Assembly: GCA_948567375.1 (NCBI GenBank)
Contig: OX419762.1
Location: 32,059,465-32,123,464, forward strand
Direction: 5' to 3'
Source of the DNA: Lunularia cruciata
Taxonomy: Eukaryota; Streptophyta; Marchantiopsida; Lunulariales; Lunulariaceae
DNA: 64,000 nucleotides
A program made the position numbers and the translations under genes. This document shows positions 56,742 to 64,000 of this stretch, in pieces (positions within the stretch are counted from its first letter, which is position 1; each line of letters opens with the position of its first letter). Below the pieces are notes generated by a model that saw only the letters and a list, made by a program, of their open reading frames with translations, ran no database searches and had not been told where the DNA came from.

Positions 56742-58573
56742 TTAAGATGCAATGTCATCATTGCAAAGTTGTTGCTCAAACAATTTCACTAATATTGGAG
56801 CGTTTGCTACTTGCTTCCATGTTGCCCCATATAGTGGGTACCCTTTCCAATGTATGAGATGGCAAGTACCACGGATGGCGAGTACCACAGATGAATTTTT
56901 GGAGAATGCATTTGTTTGTGTCATCAACGAGTATTGGATAAGGTCAAATTTCTTGTATGGAAGAAACATGTGGTGGTCAAGGTGCATATTTTCATAGTAA
57001 GGACATGTGAAATATTGGATGGATATCCATGTGTGGTAGTAGCTCTAGGTGATAGGCCACTGCTCCAATTTGACAAAGGATGGGAAAAGGCCCAACAAAA
57101 TGAAGTCTGATCTTGTGAGGGCCAACTAACATGAGGTTTGTTGTTGACAGCCAGACTTGATCCCCAACATTGAACTCTAGATGTTGGCAATGTGCATCTA
57201 CATACTATTTCTATTGATTTTGTGCAATCTGCAACCCATTTTTGGCATTCTTTTCTCCATGTTGGATTTTGGAAATAATAATGTTGATGGCATCTACCTT
57301 GGTATCCATTGCATGAGTCTTCATGAAGCTTGAAGGTGTGAAAGGATGCTCTCTATACATGAGGAAGAATGGTGTGGCCTGTGTGGATGCATTCACTAAA
57401 TTGTTGTATGAAAACTCCACTAGTGGGAGTAAGGTGTCCTACCTTTCTTGCTCCTCTAGGGTGAAGCTTCAAAGCATATCTTCAATAGTGCAATTAGCCC
57501 GCTCTATTTTTCTATAGGTCTATAGATGATAAGCCATGGATATGGCCGATTTTATTTTGAAGAACCCAAAGAGTGTTCTCTACAAAAAACTTGTGAATTG
57601 AGTGCCTATATCAATGATGAGCACTCAAGACAGCCTATGGTGAGTAAATATTGCATCTAAGTACAATTAAGCTAATTGTGGAGCGGTCACATCCTTAGTG
57701 GTAAGATGCACATGAATCATTTTATTGAGTCAATCAACAAAGACTACAATGGAGTCTTGGGTAATTCACAAACTAGATCCATGCTTACCTATTCCAATCT
57801 TTGTGTAGGAGTAGGAAGGGGTTGTAGGAGTCCTCTGGGAGCTTAATTAGAAGCTTTATTCTTTTGACAAAGTAGGCAACTTCAAACATACTCCATCACA
57901 TTGTTGTTCATCTTGGGCCAAAAGTGATGGCATTTTGCTACATCCAAAGTTTTGTCCATGCCAACGTGACCTACAATGGCCAAAACATGACTTTTTGCTA
58001 GGATGGTGGTTCTAATGTTTGGGTCATCTAGGATCCATAACCTAAAATTACAAAAAGTGAGTCCTTGGGTATTGGTGATGCCATTTGATGATTGAGCTCC
58101 TACAATTTGTGGATCAGTTTTCATAGTAGCAAGTATCCTTGGCCAAAATTTAGAGTTCATCTTGACCTCTACTACTAGATTTTTTGCCAAAGGCATTTTG
58201 GTAAATGCACCTACTAATTGCTTCTTTCCTTCCACATACATATATGATTGTCATTCTTGAACCTTTGTCTCTACTTTGCCTACCAAATCTAACAATAAGA
58301 TAGATCTTTTTGTGTTTAAAGGTAGACTAAAGGTTTTTGGTCTATCAGTACAAATGCCTTCTTGCCAATATAGTGCTTCAAATTCTTGGTTGCAAGGAAA
58401 ATGGCCATCTCTTCTCACTTGGTGGTGTGATAGTTGCATTTTGCTAGTAATAGCTTTTGGGAGAAATATGCAACACGGTGCCATCCATCATGCCACACTT
58501 GTTGAAGAACTACTCCTATTGCTATACCCAATGCATTTGTAGCCAACTTGATTGGTTTTTTTGAGTCATACCA
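56742..58573 (-). pseudogene. pol: Chromovirus B pol, 3' part: RNase H, integrase, chromodomain
   Basis: RNase H pieces at 58573-58251 include ATNALGIAIGVVLQQ and VAYFSQKLLLAKCNYHTT. The integrase zinc domain (58241-57882) has GHVGMDKTLDVAKCHHFW, followed by a Cys pair. A C-terminal integrase piece (57420-57211) has EFSYNNLVNASTQATPFFLM. The chromodomain at 56987-56742 reads LIHWKGYPLYGATWKQV, and the frame ends within the polypurine tract. Stops and shifts are common, and the central integrase acids are not clearly readable. Confidence 0.82.
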
Positions 58574-61500
58574 TGTGACAACTTGGCATATATCACTTTT
58601 GCGGTAACCAGGTAAGTAAAGTTCGTTCCTGTAGAGATACAAGTCAAAATTGTCCAAATATGAAGCAAAGTAACAATTTTAGTTCTTCTTGGTTGCATCT
58701 TTAAACTCTCAGGTAGAAACCACACCCAGAAGAGAGTAACAAGCACTAATTTGCAGTCTTGTCACAAATTAACACTCCATAATCACAACTCCATCAAATC
58801 TTTCCAAACAATCTTGATTGTGATGATTTAGCCTCTCTCAAAAAATGACACTTCATTGCAAAACGACTTCGCCTCAGAATTGTGTTCCACCCCTCCATTG
58901 AAGGCACAACTTCCTCAATCAAAATTGCTTCACATCAACCTCACACTGCACTCACAAATGCAAAATACTACCAACACTACAATTCCTCTCAGATCTGTCA
59001 AGGCATTGCTTCAATTGCACTTCACTCAGGATCAAACACACAGAATGAAGATCAAGGCTGTGGAATCCAACATCCAACAAGCACACTGACTTGCACTTCA
59101 AAATTCTTCATGCACTCACAAACACAATTGCAAAGTTGATACTTGGAATCAAGCTCAAGCGACGAGCACTGCTTCACAACACTTTGCTTTATCTATTCTT
59201 AGAAATATGAGCACTGAACAACATGATACTGCAAATGCCACTCTTAAGTAGTGAACAAATTGATAGTTCTAACAACTATACCGTTCTACAACAACTCTTC
59301 TAACCTGCAGATCCGAAATGACAATGCACCTCTTCAAATCTGCATCTTCAAATCTCAAAACTGTTAGTACTCTGATCCGATGTCTACTTCGTCATCAGCT
59401 TTCAAACCCAAAGTAAATTTACTTCCTACTTCCCTGTCTTTGGGTTTCACAACTTCTAATTCTTCTACCAAATCTAGCAATTCTCTTTCTTGATCTGAAA
59501 TTACACTAGTGGGTAACTTATCTAACTCCTTATCTCCCGACCCACTCTTCTCCAATGTCTCCGATGGTAACTCCAAAGACATCTGTACTCCTACTTCATC
59601 TACTTTGGGTTTTGCTCTAACATCTTTCTGAAGTTTGTCTATCTCCAACTTTACCAAGTCTAATCTAATCGTGATATTATCTTCTACCTCTAATATCTTC
59701 CTATCTACAAGAGTCTTGAGGCTTATCAGCTGCGCATTCAAATCTGTATCTTTTGCTTGTCTTCGCCTCATCTCCTGCACCAACAATTTCAACTCGTGCA
59801 ACCTCGTTTCTTCAATTCAAATGCTAGCCTTTGTACTTAACATTGCATTCATCTTGAGGACAATCTCCTTCAATGGCTCCAATTGCGTTTTTCTTTCTTG
59901 CTCTCGATCTGCAAGCCAATCCTCCCTGTACATCGCAAACTCTGCTTTGAACTCGGCTTTCACCGTTTCCTTCTCCTTCTCCTTCTGTACAACCTTCTCT
60001 TCCTGATTACAAAGTAACTCTCGTAACCTTTCTTCTTCCCTATATTGTGCTGCTAACTCCCTTTGCCAAAGTTGCTTCTTCTCTCTACACTCTCCATAAC
60101 TCTATCAAGCTCTTGTTCCTTTGCCGCTACTCTCGCCATAGCATGGATAAGTTCTACCCTTGAATCAGCAAACTGCTGCTTCAAAATCTCATACTCTACT
60201 ACTTGTCTTTCCCTTGCTATGTCACTTGTCTTAACAAGCTTCTCTCGATATCTCACTTCTCTCTTCAAGTCTTCAATTACCTTAGTCTTCACCATTGCCT
60301 CCGCTCGCAGTACTTCACTTTCCTCCTCACCTCAGGTTATGATTTTCTTTAACTCTGAGTTCTCTTCTTCTAATCTTGCTAAGACCTGCAAAACAGTCTT
60401 CACTTCTGGACAAGTTGACTGCATTTCCTTCTTCTTGTGCTCCAATTTCACCAGCAGTGGACACACGATCTCCCACAGGTACTCTACTCCATTACTCGCT
60501 ACTACCTCCTCTTGCGTACCAATCTCCCTTCTCACTTCTGTTTCACCCGATACTCGCCTTCGTCTCTGCAGTCTTCGTATCGGAACTGGCGCCTTGCTTC
60601 CCGAGCTTTCATTCATTTATTATTTTACTTTACTCAGACTTGCCTCACACTTCACCTTGTGTCTTGAGTGGACTTCCCTTTGAATTGCAATAGTCTTTTC
60701 TTTGGCCTCAGGTATCTATCCTCCAACTTCGTGTTGTCCTTGACCTTGATCTCCACCTGCACTTCTTCTTCTTCCTTGGCAGCAGCTGTCACCGACGTCA
60801 TTTCTCCACCTTCATTGTTGTTGCTACTCGTATCTCCAGTTTATAGCGTTAGCTCGGGTTCCTCCTTGCATTTTGAGTCTTGGGACTTGCACTTGGCTTC
60901 ACCTTCCGAGTCTTTGTCTTTTGACTCGATCACCACCATTCCTTGCCTCGGGTTTCCTCTCTTGGCCTTCCGAGGTTTCGTCTTGTCTTTGGCTTCAGCC
61001 TGCCAACTTTGCTTCTTTGATTTTGGAGTACTTGCTTCTATCTCCACATTCTTCCCCGTCTTCTTGTAGTACTTGTCTATGCTTTGGATTTGAAGGATGT
61101 ACGGTTGCTCCTCTACATCGACTTCTCTTCTTAAGTCGGGGTGGAAGTGCAACACCATTCGAGTTCACTCCGCCAAGTTCAGCAAATTCAACCTAAGGTA
61201 GAAGTGTGTTGCAAACGGCACAATGTAATGTGGAGGCAATTTATCCCGCAAATTCCACACCATTTGTTGCGTTCTTCCATGGAAGCACCTCGCCCAATTT
61301 ATTGGTTCTCTTGCAAACAATTTGTGAAAGAACATTGCTTGGTGTTTCATCACGTAGGTTGTTCTCTTCGGCTTCAGGATTGCCATCAGAGCACTCACAA
61401 TCCCCCCCTTGACAGGATCTTTATAGCTCTCTACTTTATATCCATTCTTCGTCCGCTTTGACGAGAATGCATCCCTCACTTCTTGGGTTTCTTTAGCTAT

Positions 61501-62368
61501 CTCTCCCTTCCCCAAGAATGTGGCACCCTGCTCCGTGCTTGCTTCCTTTCCGAGTACTAATCTCCAATCCGACTTTGTCTAGCAAGCCGGATTTCCTCTC
61601 TTCCCTTCTTCCTCGGGTCCATCAAGACACTTGCTCTTGATGATCTCAATCATGAATCCTGGAGAACTAACATTCCAGTTCCATGCCAAGAATGTAATCC
61701 AAAGTCGGCTCAAGACTTTGATTCTTGCAATTACATCCAACCTCCGAATCGCATGATTCCTCACTGCAAATTCAGAGTTCTTCTTTCCTCCTCCCATCTC
61801 TCTTGCTTTCTCACTGTCTCTCGGTTTCACTCTCGCAACTTCTCCCTTACACACTAGCGCATCTTCAACTCTATTTCCCTTCCCATGATCACCTGCAGGA
61901 CGACTTCTCAATGGCAAAGGATTGCTTGACATTGCACTCTCCAATTGCTCGACATTGCTTCATCACGAGCTCAATTTTTATAGAGTTGCGCTTTCTTTGT
62001 CTCTCTTCAATTCAAGTTTCTACCGCAAAATCACACCTCTTGCATGCACCTGTCAATGTCAATCATACTTCACGCCTATGGGCTGCCAGCTTTGAATGGT
62101 CCCTTCTTGAATTTCTCGCCTAAACGAAAGGTTGTTAGACTGGCTTCACCTCGGGTTGAGCTCCTATCGATACAAAGACTCCTTACTTTGGGTTGTATGC
62201 CGATAGGGCATTTCCGAGTACTTTGCCTTATGACCCAAAGTCACTTTACTTTGGGTTTCATCCCAAAGACTCTTTTCTTTGCCTTCTTTGGCCATACAAG
62301 CGCAATCCGACTTCACTGTACACTTCTTCTTCTCTATTTTGAAAAAAAAAAAAAATGTGGGCACCACA
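58574..62368 (-). repeat. Family-1 solo LTR inserted in chromovirus B (3,795 bp)
   Basis: In minus orientation it starts TGTGGTGCCCACATT at 62368 and ends CAAGTTGTCACA at 58574. The exact 5-bp target duplication TACCA lies at 58569-58573 and 62369-62373. Chromovirus RNase H/RT sequence is continuous across it. No internal region is present, so LTR-LTR recombination has removed the rest of the element. Confidence 0.93.
59364..61932 (-). pseudogene. Family-1 U3 ORF in the solo LTR
   Basis: The ATG at 61932 (MSSNPLPLRSRPAGDHGKGN) opens a frame continuous through the first large block: RIKVLSRLWITFLAWNWN, SSPGFMIEIIKSKCLDGPEE. After a TAG near 61579 it continues in frame (61515-61165) with ATFLGKGEIAKETQEVRD-type sequence, NGYKVESYKDPVKGGI, KPKRTTYVMKHQAMFFHKLF and NWARCFHGRTQQMVWNLRDK, then MVLHFHPDLRREVDVEEQ. 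A basic/acidic linker and coiled coil follow in shifted frames. The last 145 codons (59801-59364) hold LHELKLLVQEMRRRQAKD and VDRKILEVEDNITIRLDLVK. This is the best-preserved N-terminus of the U3 protein in the window. Confidence 0.78.
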
Positions 62369-62373
62369 TACCA

Positions 62374-64000
62374 TTTCAAGATTGGTGCATGTAGTAATGA
62401 AAGGTAAATTCTTGTGTGGTTCTCCACATCCATTTATTCCCCTTGCCAAGTAATGTTGTTAGAGGTTGTACAACATTAGAGAAGTCCATGATAAATAGAT
62501 GATAGAAATCCATCAATCCTAAGAAACTCTTGAGTTGAGTGTGGTCCTCTAGAGCGCTCCATCTTTTAATAACCACTATTTTATATGTTAACACTTGGAT
62601 ACCTTTAGTACTTACTCTATGCCCTAGATAGTCTTTTTCAAACTTGCAAAACTCACACGTTAAGATTTTGGCATACATCTGATTTTATCATAGAATTTGG
62701 ACTTCTCGTAGATGTTGCTTGTGATCCATCATTGACCTAATATAGACAAGGATGTCATCTAGGAAAAAAATAATACATTTATCCAAGTATGGACAAAACA
62801 TATCATTCATCAAACTCATGAAAGTGGCCATTGTGTTGGTGAGGCCAAATGGCATCAACAGCTACTCAAAGTGGCCATACCTTGTTTAAAAGGTAATTTT
62901 GTGGACAATTTCTTCCATAATTTGTATTTGATTGTAATTTCTCTATAAGTCAAGTTTGGTGAACTGTCTTGCACCATTGAGTTGATTGAATAGATCATCC
63001 ATGTGGGGTATTTTTTCTTCACCATTTGTTGATTTAGACCTTGATAGTCAATGCATATGTGCATTATATTGTTGTTGTTTTTCACAAACAAGACTAGAGC
63101 CCCATATGGTGGTATGTTGGGTACAATAAACCCTTTCTATAGCATATCCTCAATTTGAGCCTTACACTCCTCCAACTCATGTAGAGATAGACAATATAGT
63201 GCCTCACAAAGAGATGTCTTCCCAAAAATTATCTTGATTTTATGATCTACTCTCCTTTTTGGTGCTCATCCTTGAAGACATCCTGAAACTCATTGACCAC
63301 ATCTTTCAATTTCTCAAGAACTTGTCCATCAAGTTGTACACTTTGGATTTCTCTTATTAGGCCCATGAAACATCTATCTATCTTACAAATAGTTATTGTC
63401 CCTATGACATAAAGAGGTAATTCTTGTGTAATTCATGTGTGTAATTCATGTGTGCTCTCTCTTTAACCCCAATGATCTTTTATTTGTGAGTTCTCAATAC
63501 TTTCTTCCTCCAATCAACCATGGGATTATAGTGCTCCATCCACAACATACCTAAGATTGCATCATAATGAACTAATTGTATTACTCACCACTTCATTTCT
63601 TCATGATACTCTCCTATAGAGAGTGCTACCTTTCAAGGTACAATTCAATCATCTTTATCTGCCTATTAGATAATTCTACTTCATTCTCATCCTTCTCTAG
63701 ATCTATCTCCAACCTTATTGCAATAGAGCGAGACAAGAAGTTCTCTATTGCTTGAGGGTCTATCAACAATTTCACCTAATTGCCCTCTAGGACTCTATTT
63801 ATGATAATCAACTGTGAGTTTGTCTTCCTCACTCTTTGTGCACTTGTCTTCTTCCTTTCCTTTCCTTTCCTTTCTTTTTTGCTTCTCTATTGAACCAAAA
63901 AGGCAATAAGGTACATTTATTGGCAATCTTTGTTTTTTGATGTGATTTCCACCTCCTCTTCTTCAATTAGTCTCTCCATGTTGTTCAAAGATTGCTTGTA
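62374..64000 (-). pseudogene. pol: Chromovirus B pol, 5' part: protease remnant and RT
   Basis: Read on the minus strand: a protease-like LIDPQAIENFLS (about 63763-63728), where DSGATHNFIS is usual; then ECKAQIEDML, and PPYGALVLFVKNNNN and CIDYQGLNQQMVKKKYP (about 63110-63000). The RT catalytic box FFLDDILVY is intact (about 62772-62746). YLGHRVSTKGIQV and LKSFLGLMDFYHLFI (62640-62480) are the RT connection. The frame then meets the solo LTR. Several frameshifts separate the pieces. Gag would lie beyond 64000. Confidence 0.82.
63853..63877. repeat. Short TTTCC microsatellite
   Basis: About four to five tandem TTTCC units lie within the decayed chromovirus B gag/protease region. Confidence 0.8.

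Larger units (their letters stand above)
55984..64000 (-). mobile_element. Chromovirus B (Ty3/gypsy), minus strand, runs off the window
   Basis: Read on the minus strand from 64000: protease remnant, RT, RNase H, integrase, chromodomain, polypurine tract (56743-56731, AAAAGGGGGGAGG) and 3' LTR (56728-55984). RNase H is interrupted by a family-1 solo LTR. Insertion was into a family-1 LTR; the predicted target duplication is GAATT (55979-55983), whose partner would lie beyond the right edge. Confidence 0.87.

Noticed and set aside
60063..61069. 206- and 133-codon plus-strand ORFs
   Set aside because: They are antisense to the U3 ORF of the solo LTR, and their composition is Ser/Leu/Phe-rich low complexity.
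1..64000. CRISPR arrays, rRNA or tRNA genes, bacterial operons
   Set aside because: No regularly spaced repeats, rRNA blocks or tRNA cloverleafs were noticed; the content is eukaryotic retroelements. Tool-based scans were not possible.

Overview
The window is a heterochromatin-like plant nuclear segment made almost entirely of nested, decayed Ty3/gypsy LTR retrotransposons, plus one PIF/Harbinger transposase relic and some unassigned AT-rich DNA. No intact host gene, tRNA or rRNA was seen. The lineages seen (Athila/Tat-like and chromodomain-bearing chromoviruses) and the abundance of old, methylation-decayed copies point to a large-genome land plant; a gymnosperm is possible, but the species cannot be fixed from the sequence.

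Two non-chromoviral families dominate. Family 1 has giant LTRs of about 3.7-3.8 kb that start TGTGGTACCCACA and end TTGTCACA, a tRNA-Asp-type primer site and a gag-pol whose stop codon lies inside the polypurine tract. Its U3 carries a long sense ORF (about 815 codons) for a protein with a globular N-terminal half, an acidic middle and a coiled-coil C-terminal half. Family 2 is smaller (LTRs about 0.7 kb, starting TGTAACACYC) and has two extra ORFs before gag: a zinc-knuckle protein and a conserved 54-residue ORF.

Layout: 1-2940 chromovirus A remnant (+); 3244-4014 broken coiled-coil ORF; 4015-5600 unassigned; 5686-25491 Element 1 (family 1, +) with target duplication GTCAC, whose 3' LTR was later split by Element 2 (family 2, +, 15128-22310, GTCC duplication); 25492-27876 unassigned DNA with repeats and one 170-codon ORF; 27877-41320 a pile of family-1 LTR pieces holding Element 3 (minus, 28840-35120) and a complete plus-strand LTR (35577-39335); 41321-48476 Element 4 (family 2, +); 48477-50515 minus-strand fragments of both families; 51317-52570 Harbinger relic; 52571-55018 low-complexity and unassigned; 55019-55983 family-1 LTR fragment; 55984-64000 chromovirus B (minus, runs off the window), interrupted by a family-1 solo LTR (58574-62368) with target duplication TACCA.

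The most interesting signal is the family-1 U3 ORF. It recurs in at least four large LTR copies on both strands, and in one copy it stays in a single frame over about 2.4 kb with only point nonsense mutations. It sits upstream of a conserved TATTTAA promoter box, the same geometry as accessory genes in the 3' LTR of some animal retroviruses.
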